Positions 1 through 9,124 of a stretch of 64,000 bases of DNA are shown here, piece by piece (within the stretch, counting starts at the first letter, position 1; each line of letters begins with the position of its first letter). Source of the stretch: Mesorhizobium sp. AR02 (lineage in GTDB: Bacteria; Pseudomonadota; Alphaproteobacteria; Rhizobiales; Rhizobiaceae); the NCBI RefSeq assembly GCF_024746835.1, contig NZ_CP080531.1:4360001-4424000 (forward strand), written 5' to 3'. Made by a program: the position numbers and the translations under genes. The notes under the pieces were generated by a model. That model was given only the letters and a program-made list of their open reading frames with translations, was not told the origin of the DNA and ran no database searches.

Positions 1-309
1 GCCCTCCTTGAAATTTACCTGGATGAGCGGGCCGGTGACCTGCGACTTGACGGTGACGGTGGAGAGCGAGGTCACCGTGCCGAGTGCGTTGAGCGTGACG
101 TCTATGGTGCCCTTTTCGACGGCGGCGGCGCCGATCGTCGTCGGCGCGCCGCGTCTGCCGCCGGGTTGCCTGGCCTCGACATGCGGGCGTTGATAGAGAT
201 AGGCGCCGGTGGCGGCGACAATGGCAATGAAGATCAGCCACTGAATCCAGCCACGCGAACGGCGTGGCGCGACGACCGTCTGCAGGGGCATTTCCAATTG
301 CTGGTCCAT
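1..309 (-). CDS. RND efflux periplasmic adaptor, N-terminal part (MdtA/AcrA-like)
   Basis: Reading right to left, 103 codons run off the left edge. The protein starts MDQQLEMPLQ, has one hydrophobic inner-membrane anchor (about residues 22-38, WIQWLIFIAIVAATGAYLY), a Gly/Pro-rich linker and then the start of a membrane-fusion-protein beta-barrel (VEKGTIDVTLNALGTV, then a stretch ending SQVTGPLIQV). That last pattern is typical of HlyD/AcrA-family adaptors of the MdtA subgroup, which link an inner-membrane RND pump to an outer-membrane channel. The pump gene would lie to the left, outside the window. The start is the only ATG ahead of the anchor. Confidence 0.75.
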   Translation of the reverse strand, partial: MDQQLEMPLQTVVAPRRSRGWIQWLIFIAIVAATGAYLYQRPHVEARQPGGRRGAPTTIGAAAVEKGTIDVTLNALGTVTSLSTVTVKSQVTGPLIQVNFKEG

Positions 310-450
310 GGCGGCATCTTTCACCCCCATCGACCAATATGACCGAAACGACCCCAAGTCGAATTAACAGTTGGACAGGTTTGGCGCGGCCCTGCCGGCC
401 GCTCAATCGCCCCGAATTGCTGCCGGGTTGGCCAGCCGCGACCTCGCCTT

Positions 451-1209
451 CTACATGCGCATCAACAGGCCGCCGTCGACGGCAAGCTCGATGCCGGTGA
501 TGTAGCTCGCGGCGTCTGAGAGCAGGAAGAGCGCCGCGTTGGCCATGTCCTGCGGCGTGCCGATGCGGCCAAGCGGCGCGTAGCTCGCCACCGCCGAACG
601 CTTTTCCTCGGTGTCCCAGCGCGCCTGCAGCGGGGTCAGCGCCATGCCAGGGCAGATGGCGTTGGAGCGGATGCGCTCACCGGCGAGCTGCATGGCCAGC
701 GATTTGGAAAGCGCGCACACACCTGCCTTCGAGGCCTGGTAGGCGTCCTGCGGGTTGGCGTCGCCGCGATACCACTGGATGGTCGAGAAATGCACCATGG
801 CGCCGCCGCGCCCGCCCGAGCGCATATGCGGAACGACGGAGCGTGCGGTGTGCACGAAGGATTTCAGATTGATGTTGAAGACCTCGTCCCAGACGTCGAG
901 GTCCATCTCCAGCGCCGACTTGTCGCGGCCGAACCAAAGCACGCCGGCGACATTGGCGAGATAGTCGATGCCGCCGCGCTCACGGCCCGCCGTGCCGACG
1001 ACCTGTTCGACGAAAGCGGCGTCGGTGAGATCACCCTGGGCGAAGGTGAGCCTGTCGTCATAGGCGGCCAGCGATGCCGGGCCGGCCTTGACGTCGATGG
1101 CGGTGACGGAGGCGCCGGCGTCGAGGAGTGCCAGCGTGATCGCTTCGCCCATGCCGCCGCCCGCGCCGGCGACGACCGCATGCCTGCCGGTGAAATCATA
1201 GACGATCAT
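451..1209 (-). CDS. SDR-family NAD(P)-dependent oxidoreductase
   Basis: A 252-residue classical short-chain dehydrogenase. The nucleotide-binding Gly motif is near residue 15 (GAGGGMG), an NVAG motif is near 87, and the active-site Ser, Tyr and Lys are present (ST in FSTIQW, then YQASK). A GAGGGG-like ribosome site precedes the ATG. It is transcribed away from the aldehyde dehydrogenase gene across a 137-base gap. Such enzymes oxidise an alcohol or reduce a ketone. Given the neighbours (aldehyde dehydrogenase, GS-like ligase) an amino-alcohol derivative is a reasonable but unproven substrate. Confidence 0.85.
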   Translation of the reverse strand: MIVYDFTGRHAVVAGAGGGMGEAITLALLDAGASVTAIDVKAGPASLAAYDDRLTFAQGDLTDAAFVEQVVGTAGRERGGIDYLANVAGVLWFGRDKSALEMDLDVWDEVFNINLKSFVHTARSVVPHMRSGGRGGAMVHFSTIQWYRGDANPQDAYQASKAGVCALSKSLAMQLAGERIRSNAICPGMALTPLQARWDTEEKRSAVASYAPLGRIGTPQDMANAALFLLSDAASYITGIELAVDGGLLMRM

Positions 1210-1346
1210 CTCAACCCCTCATGTGCTGCCGCCAATGCGTGATGGTAGGACAATAGGGGCGGATAAAAATTCCATCAAGCGGTATTAGAAAAAATTTGCC
1301 AAAATAGAAAATCGCGATATCGTGCCCGCATGACCTCTCCTCTTGG
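1210..1346. promoter_or_regulatory. Divergent intergenic region with AT-rich repeated motif
   Basis: This gap separates the SDR from the aldehyde dehydrogenase and must hold promoters for both. It contains two copies of TAGAAAA (from 1286 and 1305) about 19 bases apart; the second reads ATTTTCTA on the minus strand. The same ATTTTCTA word occurs at 4295-4302, ahead of the ABC operon. The XRE-cupin regulator encoded at 3563-4246 is the obvious candidate to bind it. This is inference from motif sharing only. Confidence 0.35.
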
Positions 1347-2771
1347 ATGGATCTCAAGACCATGAACCTGCATTCCGCCGCGCGGACCTTTTCCGTGACC
1401 TCTCCCGTCGACGGCTCGATCTACACGACGCGCGTCTATGCCGATGGCAGGACAATCGAGGCGGCACTCACCCGGGCTCGCGTGGCCTTGCCGTCGTGGC
1501 GGCGGACGCCGTTGGCCGAGCGGCTGGCGATCCTGCTGCGCTTCGGCGAGGAGATGAAGGCGCGGGCGACGCAGCTGGCTGAAATGGTGGCGTGGCAGAT
1601 CGGCCGGCCGCTGTGGCAGGCCGATGAGACGCCGCGCTTGGCGCTGGTGGGGCAACTGCTCGCAGACGTCGCGCCGGAGACGCTGGCCGACGTGCCTTAT
1701 CCTTCGGACGAAAACATCCGCCGCTACGCCAAGCCGGTGGCGGGCGGCCTGCATCTGTCGATCTGTGCCTGGAACTATCCGACCGCCATGCTCGGCTATC
1801 TCGTCACCGCGCCACTCGCGGCCGGCAATGTCGTGATCTTCAAGCATTCGCCGCAGACGCCGCTGATTGCCGAGCTGGCCGAGGAAGCTTTTCGTGCTGC
1901 CGGCGGCCCGGAAGGCGTGTTCCAGAGCCTGCATCTCGACCATGCCGATGCCGAGAAGCTAATCGCGTCCGGCGCCGTCAACGCGGTGAATTTCATTGGC
2001 TCGGTCAATGGCGGCCGCCGCGTCCACGCCGCCGCTGCCGGCACCTTTACCCAGGTTCATCTCGAGCTCGGCGGCAAGGATCCAACCTATGTCAGGGCCG
2101 ATGCCGATCTCGAGGCGACGATCCCGCAGATCGCCGAGGGCAGCTATTCCAATGCTGGCCAGTCCTGCTGCTCGGTCGAGCGCATCTATGTCGACAAGGC
2201 GATCCACGACCGCTTTGTCGAAGCGCTGGTCGCCGAGACGGCAAAATGGACCGTCGGCCATCCCTTCGACGAGAAGCCGATGCTCGGTCCGGTGGTGCGG
2301 GCGAGTGCTGCCGACACCATCCGTGGTCTCACCGAAAGCGCAGTGCGGGCAGGGGCCAGGCGCGTGATGCCAACGGATGGCGCGCTCAAAGCCTCCGGTC
2401 TCGGCGCCGCCTATGTCGCGCCGGAGGTGCTGGTCGGCGTCGACCACGGCATGCCGATTATGCGCGATGAGCTGTTCGGGCCGGTGGCCTGCATCCAGTC
2501 GGTCGGCGACGACGACGAGGCGATCGCCCTGATGAACGACAGCGATTTCGGCCTCAGCGCCTCGATCTGGACCCGGGATATCGAGCGCGGCGTGGCGTTG
2601 CTCGACGAGGTCGAGGCCGGCACTGTCTATCTCAACCGCTGCGACCATGCCGACCTGCATCTGCCCTGGGGCGGCATCAAGAATTCCGGTCTCGGCCGCA
2701 CCAATGGCCGCGCCGGACTGGCGGAGGCGACAGCAGCGAAGTCCTACCATGTCCGCTCCGTCATCGGCTGA
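1347..2771 (+). CDS. Aldehyde dehydrogenase family protein
   Basis: A 474-residue NAD(P)-dependent aldehyde dehydrogenase, near the usual family length. Visible landmarks are the cofactor region (ICAWNYP, then a Lys in FKHSPQTP), the NFIGSV turn, the ELGGKDP glutamate region, and the catalytic cysteine in SNAGQSCCSVER. It oxidises an aldehyde to its acid. Followed after 15 bases by the N-formylglutamate amidohydrolase family gene, so probably co-transcribed. PuuC, which oxidises gamma-glutamyl-aminobutyraldehyde, is the functional analogue suggested by context. A second in-frame ATG lies at 1362 and the true start is uncertain by five codons. Confidence 0.88.
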   Translation: MDLKTMNLHSAARTFSVTSPVDGSIYTTRVYADGRTIEAALTRARVALPSWRRTPLAERLAILLRFGEEMKARATQLAEMVAWQIGRPLWQADETPRLALVGQLLADVAPETLADVPYPSDENIRRYAKPVAGGLHLSICAWNYPTAMLGYLVTAPLAAGNVVIFKHSPQTPLIAELAEEAFRAAGGPEGVFQSLHLDHADAEKLIASGAVNAVNFIGSVNGGRRVHAAAAGTFTQVHLELGGKDPTYVRADADLEATIPQIAEGSYSNAGQSCCSVERIYVDKAIHDRFVEALVAETAKWTVGHPFDEKPMLGPVVRASAADTIRGLTESAVRAGARRVMPTDGALKASGLGAAYVAPEVLVGVDHGMPIMRDELFGPVACIQSVGDDDEAIALMNDSDFGLSASIWTRDIERGVALLDEVEAGTVYLNRCDHADLHLPWGGIKNSGLGRTNGRAGLAEATAAKSYHVRSVIG

Positions 2772-2786
2772 TCGGAGGGCGGCGCG

Positions 2787-3590
2787 GTGAACGCTGCAAC
2801 CCTTGCAGAGCTTGACGATGCGGCCATCGCCGCACTGGCCGCCGCCAGCGTCGAGCGGCTGCACATCGACGCTGCCAGCCCCTATCTGCTGATCGCCGAG
2901 CATGCCGGCAATGCCGTGCCTGCGCCGTGGCATGACCTTGGTCTGGCGGCCCCCTATCTCGACACGCATTTCGCCGTCGATATCGGTATCGACGCCTTGA
3001 CACGACGGCTGTCGCGGGCGCTGCGGGCACCGGCCGTGATCGCGCATTATTCGCGGCTGTTCCTCGACTACAACAGGCCGGCTGGCGAATGGGATTTCAT
3101 GCGTCCGGATCTCGGCGGCATCCCGGTGCCCGGCAATCTGGCGCCGGACGCGGCCGATGTCAGGCTGCGCAAGTCCATCGCCTGGGCACCGCTCGAACAG
3201 GCGATCGTTGAGGCCGCCGCTGGCCGGCAGGCGCTGGTCTCGGTGCACTCCTTCACCCCGGTGATGGGCGGCGTCAGGCGTAACGTCGACATCGGCGTGT
3301 TGTGGCGGGAGCCTTCGCCTTTCGTCACCTCGGTGCTGAAAACGCTTGGTGCGCAGGGGGCGGAAGCCGGGTTGAAGATCGGCGACAACGAGCCTTACGA
3401 CTGGCGCCAGGCGATCGGCTACACGCTGAACCGGCACGGGCTGGAGCAGGGCATGCCCTGCCTTTATCTCGAAGTGCGCAACGACCTGCTTTCCGATCCG
3501 GAAACATTCGAGCGCGTCAGCCGCACGCTCGAGACTGTCTTTGCCACCGTCGCGATGTCGCTATGGCCGAAACCAGCCGTAGCCGTCTAA
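2787..3590 (+). CDS. N-formylglutamate amidohydrolase family protein
   Basis: A 267-residue protein starting at GTG after a GGAGGG-like site. Family marks are IAEHAGNAVP near the start, the metal-site motif VSVHSFTP in the middle, and YLEVRNDLL near the end. Known members cleave N-formylglutamate to formate and glutamate in histidine breakdown, but no hut genes are present here. Next to a GS-like ligase and an aldehyde dehydrogenase, an amide-cleaving step that releases glutamate from a gamma-glutamyl intermediate (the job PuuD does elsewhere) is an attractive inference. Its last 28 bases overlap the start of the XRE-cupin regulator. Confidence 0.85.
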   Translation: MNAATLAELDDAAIAALAAASVERLHIDAASPYLLIAEHAGNAVPAPWHDLGLAAPYLDTHFAVDIGIDALTRRLSRALRAPAVIAHYSRLFLDYNRPAGEWDFMRPDLGGIPVPGNLAPDAADVRLRKSIAWAPLEQAIVEAAAGRQALVSVHSFTPVMGGVRRNVDIGVLWREPSPFVTSVLKTLGAQGAEAGLKIGDNEPYDWRQAIGYTLNRHGLEQGMPCLYLEVRNDLLSDPETFERVSRTLETVFATVAMSLWPKPAVAV

Positions 3591-4246
3591 AGGCTGGACG
3601 CCCCAGAGCGGCCCCGCTAGAGCTTGTCGAATTGGAAACACGGCAGCCAAGGGCGTGGGCGATGCAGGGCAATGTCGGCAGCAAGATCCGCGATGCGCGC
3701 AAGGAGCAGAACATCACGCTGCGCGATCTCAGCGAACGCTCCGGCCTGTCTGTCTCGCAGCTGTCGAAGCTCGAGAACGGCAAGGCCCGGCTGACGGTCG
3801 ACGTGGCGCTGATGATCGCCGGCGTGCTGCATGTGCCGGTGGCGTCGTTCCTGTTCAGCCCGAAGCCCGGCATGCAGGCACGGCGCTCGATCACACGCGC
3901 CGGCAGCGGCATCCTGCACCAGGGCAATGCGATGGAATTCGAGGTCTTGTGCAGTGATTTTCGCGACAAGACCAACATTTTCTGGCGGGTGACGCTGCGC
4001 GCGAAGAGCTTTGAGGAGAATGGCGGCTGGCGCAGCCATTCAGGCGAAGAGTTCATCCATGTGCTGAGCGGCAGCCTGGAACTGCACACGATCCACTATG
4101 ATCCGACGGTGCTGCAGCCTGGCGACAGCATCCTGTTCGACGGCGAAATGCAGCACGCCTATATCGCGCTCGGCGACGAGCCGGTGGTGATGCTGATGTC
4201 CAACACCGTGCCGCGTGATGGGCTTCCGGCCGGCGCCGGCTTGTGA
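3563..4246 (+). CDS. XRE-family regulator with C-terminal cupin domain (PuuR-like)
   Basis: About 227 residues. An N-terminal lambda-repressor-type helix-turn-helix (IRDARKEQNITLRDLSERS, then LSVSQLSKLENGKARL) is followed by a cupin domain with the GEEFIHVLSG motif and a late DSILFDGEMQHAY strand. This HTH-cupin layout is that of PuuR and relatives, which sense a small metabolite and repress amine catabolism genes. The ATG at 3563 overlaps the preceding gene; a later ATG at 3662 would remove the 33-residue basic leader and is also possible. Likely local regulator of the flanking operons. Confidence 0.85.
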   Translation: MAETSRSRLKAGRPRAAPLELVELETRQPRAWAMQGNVGSKIRDARKEQNITLRDLSERSGLSVSQLSKLENGKARLTVDVALMIAGVLHVPVASFLFSPKPGMQARRSITRAGSGILHQGNAMEFEVLCSDFRDKTNIFWRVTLRAKSFEENGGWRSHSGEEFIHVLSGSLELHTIHYDPTVLQPGDSILFDGEMQHAYIALGDEPVVMLMSNTVPRDGLPAGAGL

Positions 4247-4403
4247 CCTAGCCCTGGCCGGAATTCGACCCTGAAATCCCGTCGCCTTAAGAATATTTTC
4301 TAAAATGGAAAAAAATACTTGTTATGGAAAAGTCGGAGGTCTAGCATCCCTTTGACCGGCCGACAGGAGAAATAGCCATCGGCCGGGATGGGAGATGTGA
4401 CCG
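4247..4403 (+). promoter_or_regulatory. Promoter region of the ABC/GS operon
   Basis: A 157-base gap with a strongly AT-rich core (4291-4325) in otherwise GC-rich DNA. It carries ATTTTCTA followed by AAATGGAAAAAAAT, resembling the word pair found at 1286-1312. A promoter and regulator site are likely here; exact -35 and -10 boxes are not clear. Confidence 0.35.
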
Positions 4404-5129
4404 ATGCTGTCGGTTGAGGCAGTCAGCAAGACCTTTGGCGGCGTGCAGGCATTGCGTAGTGCCTCGCTGTCCTGCGAGGCCGGCGAAATCCTCGGCCTGA
4501 TCGGCCCCAATGGGGCCGGCAAATCGACGCTGGTCAATGCCATCTCCGGCGTGCTCAAGCCCGATACCGGCAGCGTCCGGCTAGCGGGCAAGGAAATCAC
4601 CGGCCATGGTCCTGAGCATTGTGCGCGGGCAGGGGTCGCGCGCACTTTCCAGACCATCCGCCTGTTCAAAGATTTGACCGTCCGGCAGAATGTTGAGGTC
4701 GCCCACATCACCTGTCAGGCGGTTCGGCCCGCTGCCGCGGCGCGCATCGGCATCGACCAGCTGCTCGCCCAGTATCAGCTTGATGGTTGTGCCGATGTTC
4801 CGGCCGGCACGCTGTCCTATGGCAGCCAGCGCCGGCTCGAAATCGCCCGCGCGCTGGCGCTGGGGCCGTCGCTGCTTCTGCTCGACGAACCGGCGGCGGG
4901 CCTCAACGAAGGCGAGTCCGAGACACTGGCGGTCGCGATCGAAGGCATTCGCCGCGATGTCGGCTGCGCCACCATCGTCATCGACCATGATCTGCGTTTC
5001 ATCAACCGGCTGTGCGACCGGCTCTGCGTCATGGACCAGGGCCAGGTGATCGCCTCCGGGCAGACCGAAGCGGTGTGGCGCGATCCGCGCGTCATCGAGG
5101 TTTATGTCGGGCAGTCCGCCACATCGTGA
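4404..5129 (+). CDS. ABC transporter ATP-binding protein, LivG type
   Basis: A 241-residue ATPase of the branched-chain amino-acid (HAAT) class. Walker A is GPNGAGKST (about residue 35), the signature motif is the variant LSYGSQRRLEIARAL, and Walker B is LLLLDEPAAGL. The H-loop reads VIDHD. It is the first gene of a six-gene operon with substrate-binding protein, second ATPase, two permeases and a GS-like ligase. The substrate is unlikely to be a branched-chain amino acid in this setting; an amine, amino alcohol or amide fits better. Confidence 0.9.
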   Translation: MLSVEAVSKTFGGVQALRSASLSCEAGEILGLIGPNGAGKSTLVNAISGVLKPDTGSVRLAGKEITGHGPEHCARAGVARTFQTIRLFKDLTVRQNVEVAHITCQAVRPAAAARIGIDQLLAQYQLDGCADVPAGTLSYGSQRRLEIARALALGPSLLLLDEPAAGLNEGESETLAVAIEGIRRDVGCATIVIDHDLRFINRLCDRLCVMDQGQVIASGQTEAVWRDPRVIEVYVGQSATS

Positions 5130-5171
5130 CGGCGCCCTGAACGGGAACAACAAGGGAGAAGGAGGGGTTCG

Positions 5172-6326
5172 ATGGAAAAGATGATCTTGGGGGCCGCGGT
5201 CGTCGCGGCAGGACTTTTGCAGGTGTCGCATGCGGGCGCCGCCGATCTGAAGATCGGGCTCGCGGTGGCGATGACCGGCACCTATGCGCCCTACAGCGAA
5301 GCCGAGGGCGCGCGCTGCATGGCCGACAAATTGAACAAGGCGGCTGCGACAGGCGATCCCAAGGTCGAGTTGATGATCGAGGATAACAGGTCCGATCCGC
5401 AGCTCTCGGTTTCGCTCGGCCAGAAATTCCTCGATGCCGGCGCGCAGATCATCACCGGCGTGCCGTTCCCTGATGCACTGATCCCCACCGCGCAGATCGC
5501 GGCACCCTATGGCGCCACGGTATTCTCGGCGCCGAACACGCAGCTCGAAATGCAGCAGGCCGGCCTCGACAATTTCATCGCCGGCGCGGTGCCCGATCCG
5601 ATCAATGCGGCGGCGACCGCCAATGCGCTTTACGGCAAGGGCGCACGCAACGTGGCGCTGATGGTTTCGCCCGATGCGGGCTCCTATTCCGAAAAACTGC
5701 CGGAGTGGTTCGGCGAGGTGTTCGAGCATCTCGGCGGCAAGGTCGTCGGCAAGTTCAACTATTCCTGGGGCACCACGGACTGGTCGCCGCAGATCGCCAG
5801 CATCAAGGCGTTGCCGCAGAAGCCGGACGCCATCCACATTTGCGGCGTGCTGCCCGATGTCGGCATCTTCATCCGCCAGCTGCGCGCCAATGGCTATGAT
5901 GGCTGGGTGGCCGGCTGCGATGCCTTCGACGACAAATCTCTGGAAGGCACTGTCGGCGATCCGGCCTCACTGGAGAAGGTGATGTTTGCCACCCATGGCG
6001 CCACCGGCGTCGACGGGCCGATCGACAAGTTCCTCGCCCAGTGCAAGGCCGATGGCTACAAGATCAACGGCATCTTCGACGCGCTCGGCGCCGACATGGT
6101 GCAGATCAGCTACGAGGCGGCGAAGAAGTCCGGCACCGTCGAGCCGGCCGCCTTGCGCGAGGCGATCCGCGCACCGGGCGGCTATCCCGGCACCACCGCG
6201 CCGGTCATCTCCTTCGCCGAGAAGAAGGGCTATCCGGTGAAAGTCGTGCCGGTGATGGGTTTTTCGAACGGCAAGCGGGTGCTGATCACCGATGCGCCGC
6301 CGACCTTCGTTCCGGCGCTGAACTGA
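5172..6326 (+). CDS. ABC transporter substrate-binding protein, LivK/HAAT type
   Basis: A 384-residue periplasmic type I binding protein. It has a cleavable signal peptide (about residues 1-23, ending SHAGAA) and the family opening LKIGLAVAMTGTYAPYSEAE. A strong ribosome site (AAGGAGGGG) precedes the ATG. It should capture the solute for the permeases downstream. The placing of the gene between the two ATPase genes is unusual but the spacing (42 and 46 bases) is compatible with one transcript. Confidence 0.9.
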   Translation: MEKMILGAAVVAAGLLQVSHAGAADLKIGLAVAMTGTYAPYSEAEGARCMADKLNKAAATGDPKVELMIEDNRSDPQLSVSLGQKFLDAGAQIITGVPFPDALIPTAQIAAPYGATVFSAPNTQLEMQQAGLDNFIAGAVPDPINAAATANALYGKGARNVALMVSPDAGSYSEKLPEWFGEVFEHLGGKVVGKFNYSWGTTDWSPQIASIKALPQKPDAIHICGVLPDVGIFIRQLRANGYDGWVAGCDAFDDKSLEGTVGDPASLEKVMFATHGATGVDGPIDKFLAQCKADGYKINGIFDALGADMVQISYEAAKKSGTVEPAALREAIRAPGGYPGTTAPVISFAEKKGYPVKVVPVMGFSNGKRVLITDAPPTFVPALN

Positions 6327-6372
6327 AGCAGGCAGGTCAAGTGATGATGGATCGAGCCTGGCAGACCCCGTC

Positions 6373-7077
6373 GTGCTGACGGTCGATAATCTGGTCGTCC
6401 GCTACGGCGCGGTGAGCGCGGTGCGCGACCTCAGCCTCAAGGTCGGGCGGGGTGAACTCGTCGCCCTGCTTGGCCCCAACGGCGCCGGCAAGAGCTCGAC
6501 CATCAATGCGCTGACCGGGCTGGTCACGCCGGTCTCGGGCCGCATCGTTCTCGACGGCCAGGACATTTCGCGTGTCCGCACCGAGGACCGCATTCGCGCA
6601 GGCCTGACTTCCACACCGGAGGGCCGGCATATCTTCGCCAATCTGACGGTTGGCGAAAACCTGCGGCTGGGGGCGGCGACACGGCGCGATCCCAAGGGCG
6701 TGCGCGGCGATATCGAACGCTTCCTCGCTTTGTTTCCGGTGCTTGGCGAACGCTACGGGCAAGCGGCCGGCACGCTGTCGGGCGGCGAGCAGCAGATGCT
6801 CGCCATCGCCCGGTCGCTGATGTCGCGGCCGAAGCTCTTGCTGCTCGACGAGCCGTCGCTCGGGCTGGCGCCGAAGATCGTCGTGCAGATCTTCGACTTC
6901 ATCGGCGAGCTCAAGCGGGAAGGGCTGACGCTGCTGGTGGTCGAGCAGAACGCCAAGCAGGCACTGCGCTTTGCCGACCGCGTCTATGTCGTCAGCGCTG
7001 GCACGCTCCGCTATGAGGGTCCGCCGGCCGAGCTGGCCGACGAGCATGGCCTCTTCAACCTTTATATCGGCGGATAG
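6373..7077 (+). CDS. ABC transporter ATP-binding protein, LivF type
   Basis: A 234-residue ATPase with Walker A GPNGAGKSS, signature LSGGEQQMLAIARSL, Walker B LLLLDEPSLGL and the LivF-type tail (VVEQNAKQALRFADRVYV). The start is a GTG; there is no in-frame ATG upstream before a non-coding stretch, and the ribosome site is weak. It would pair with the LivG-type ATPase encoded at 4404. Confidence 0.9.
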   Translation: MLTVDNLVVRYGAVSAVRDLSLKVGRGELVALLGPNGAGKSSTINALTGLVTPVSGRIVLDGQDISRVRTEDRIRAGLTSTPEGRHIFANLTVGENLRLGAATRRDPKGVRGDIERFLALFPVLGERYGQAAGTLSGGEQQMLAIARSLMSRPKLLLLDEPSLGLAPKIVVQIFDFIGELKREGLTLLVVEQNAKQALRFADRVYVVSAGTLRYEGPPAELADEHGLFNLYIGG

Positions 7078-7085
7078 ACGGCAAC

Positions 7086-7985
7086 ATGGATTATGCCTTG
7101 CAGCAGCTTCTCAACGCGCTCGCCTTCGGCGCGGAATATTCGCTGGTCGCGCTCGGCCTGGCGGTGGTGTTCTCGATCATGGGCCTGGTCAATTTCGCGC
7201 ATGGCGAAATCATCGGCGTCTCGGCCTACAGCGTGTTCCTGGCGGCGGCTCTCGGGCTGACCTCGCCGATCGTCGCCGTGCTGCTCGCAGTCGCTGCTGC
7301 CGCACTTGCGGCTGTTGCCTTCGAGCGGGTGGCGTTCCGGCCGGTGCGCTATGCGCCGACGACGACCGGGCTGCTCACCGCCTTCGGCGTTTCGATCGTG
7401 GTGCAGAATCTTTTCATGCTGTTGATCTCGCCCAAGCCGCAGTCGGTCTCGATCCTCAATGGGCTGAACCAGATGTGGTTCTTCGGCCCGTTCGCAGTAT
7501 CGTCGCTGCAGGTGATGGAACTGATCGTCTCCGGCCTGACCATTCTTGCGCTCGTGTTCTTTCTTAACCGCTCGACTTTGGGTCTGGCGATCCGCGCGGC
7601 GTCGCGCGATTTCGCCACGGTGCGGCTGATGGGCATCAGGGCCAACCGGGTGATCGCCACCGCATTCGCCATCTCCGGCGCGCTGGCCGGCATCGCCGCC
7701 GTCTTCATCATCGCGCGCCGCGGCAGCGTCTCGCCCGATCTCGGTTTCAGCCTGGTGCTGAAGGCCTTCGTCGCTTGCGTCATCGGCGGCTTCGGCTCGC
7801 TGGCGGGTGCCGCGGCCGGCGGCATGCTGCTGGGCTTCATCGAGGTTGGTCTGCTGGTTGCCCTGCCGCAGGAATATGGGGGCTTCAAGGATGCGCTCAC
7901 CTACGTGATCATCGTCGCGCTGCTGGTCTACCGGCCGGAAGGCCTGCTCGGCCAGCGGGTCGAACTCGGCGACAAGGAGATTTGA
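7086..7985 (+). CDS. Branched-chain-type ABC permease, LivH type
   Basis: A 299-residue integral membrane protein with about eight hydrophobic segments. LivH hallmarks are LNALAFGAEYSLVALGLAVVF-like first helix, FAHGEIIGVSAY, and the GLAIRAASRDFATVRLMGI coupling loop that contacts the ATPases, then GFGSLAGAAAGG. Starts eight bases after the LivF-type gene. Confidence 0.92.
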   Translation: MDYALQQLLNALAFGAEYSLVALGLAVVFSIMGLVNFAHGEIIGVSAYSVFLAAALGLTSPIVAVLLAVAAAALAAVAFERVAFRPVRYAPTTTGLLTAFGVSIVVQNLFMLLISPKPQSVSILNGLNQMWFFGPFAVSSLQVMELIVSGLTILALVFFLNRSTLGLAIRAASRDFATVRLMGIRANRVIATAFAISGALAGIAAVFIIARRGSVSPDLGFSLVLKAFVACVIGGFGSLAGAAAGGMLLGFIEVGLLVALPQEYGGFKDALTYVIIVALLVYRPEGLLGQRVELGDKEI

Positions 7986-8002
7986 AGTGGGGGAGATTTG
8001 AG

Positions 8003-9091
8003 GTGTCGCAGGCAATCGAAAACACCGCGCCTCCGGTTACTGCAGCCACGCGGCCCAGCAGCAGCGCCCTGACGCGGTCGCTGATTGGCGGGCTGGTGAC
8101 GTCGCTGCCGGTGCTGGTGATCGGGCTGGCGATCCTGAATTTCGCGCCGACCTACTACACCTATCTGGCGCTCGGCGCCTTCGTGAACCTGATCGTCGTC
8201 GTCGGCCTGCAAGTGTTCATGGGCAACAGCAACATTGCTAATCTCGGCCACAGCGCCTTTGTCGGCCTCGGCGCGTATGGCGTTGCCATTCTCTCCACGC
8301 CGCTGGCGATGAAGAAACTGTCGATCCCCAATGCGCCGTTCGGCTTCGCCGCGCTGCAACTTGATCCGGTGTCATCGGCGCTGATCGCGCTCGTTGTGGT
8401 CGGCATCATCGCCGCCGTCAGCGGCAAGGTGATCAGCCGGCTGTCGGGCGTCGCCGCGACCATCGTCAGCCTGGCGCTGCTGATCATCGTCCATTCGGTG
8501 TTTCTCAACTGGACCGATCTGTTCAAGGGCAACCAGGCTTTCTTCGGCATTCCGAAGGTGGTCGGCCTACCATGGATGCTGGTGTTCTCGGTGGTGGTGA
8601 TCGTGCTGGCCCGCCTGTTCAAGGATAGCCGCTGGGGCCTGCAGCTGAGGGCCAGCGCCCAGAGCCCGCAGGCGGCCGCCGCGCTCGGCATCGACGCGAA
8701 GAAACTGCGGCTGATGTCCTGGGTGCTGTCGGCGCTGATCTGCGGCCTGGCGGGCGTGCTCTACGCCTATTTCGCCGGCACGATCAGCCCGAAACTGTTC
8801 TACTTCCAGATGATCTTCAACACGCTGGCGATGCTGATCCTGGGCGGCATGGCGACGGTGACGGGTGCGGTGACCGGCGTGATCGTGCTTTCGGTCGGGC
8901 TCGAATTCATCCGCAGCATCGAATCCGGTGTGACCATCGGCAGCATCCAGCTGCCGCAATTGCTCGGCCTGTCCGGCGTGGCGCTCGGCGTGGTCATCGT
9001 GCTGTGCATGGCCTTCCGGCCAAGCGGCATCAGCGGCCGCTGCGAGCTCGACGAACTGTTGTCGCGATTTTTGCGGCGCAACGCGAAATAG
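8003..9091 (+). CDS. Branched-chain-type ABC permease, LivM type
   Basis: About 362 residues with a longer, polar N-terminus and some eight to ten membrane segments. It shows the LivM motifs NLGHSAFVGLGAYG and the coupling loop RASAQSPQAAAALGID. The GTG at 8003 follows a GGGGGAG ribosome site, which decides the start; an upstream TTG in frame (7982) overlaps the preceding stop region and is less likely. Partner of the LivH-type permease. Confidence 0.9.
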   Translation: MSQAIENTAPPVTAATRPSSSALTRSLIGGLVTSLPVLVIGLAILNFAPTYYTYLALGAFVNLIVVVGLQVFMGNSNIANLGHSAFVGLGAYGVAILSTPLAMKKLSIPNAPFGFAALQLDPVSSALIALVVVGIIAAVSGKVISRLSGVAATIVSLALLIIVHSVFLNWTDLFKGNQAFFGIPKVVGLPWMLVFSVVVIVLARLFKDSRWGLQLRASAQSPQAAAALGIDAKKLRLMSWVLSALICGLAGVLYAYFAGTISPKLFYFQMIFNTLAMLILGGMATVTGAVTGVIVLSVGLEFIRSIESGVTIGSIQLPQLLGLSGVALGVVIVLCMAFRPSGISGRCELDELLSRFLRRNAK

Positions 9092-9124
9092 CGGCGCCCG
9101 GCATTCTTTGGTGGAGGACTGAAA

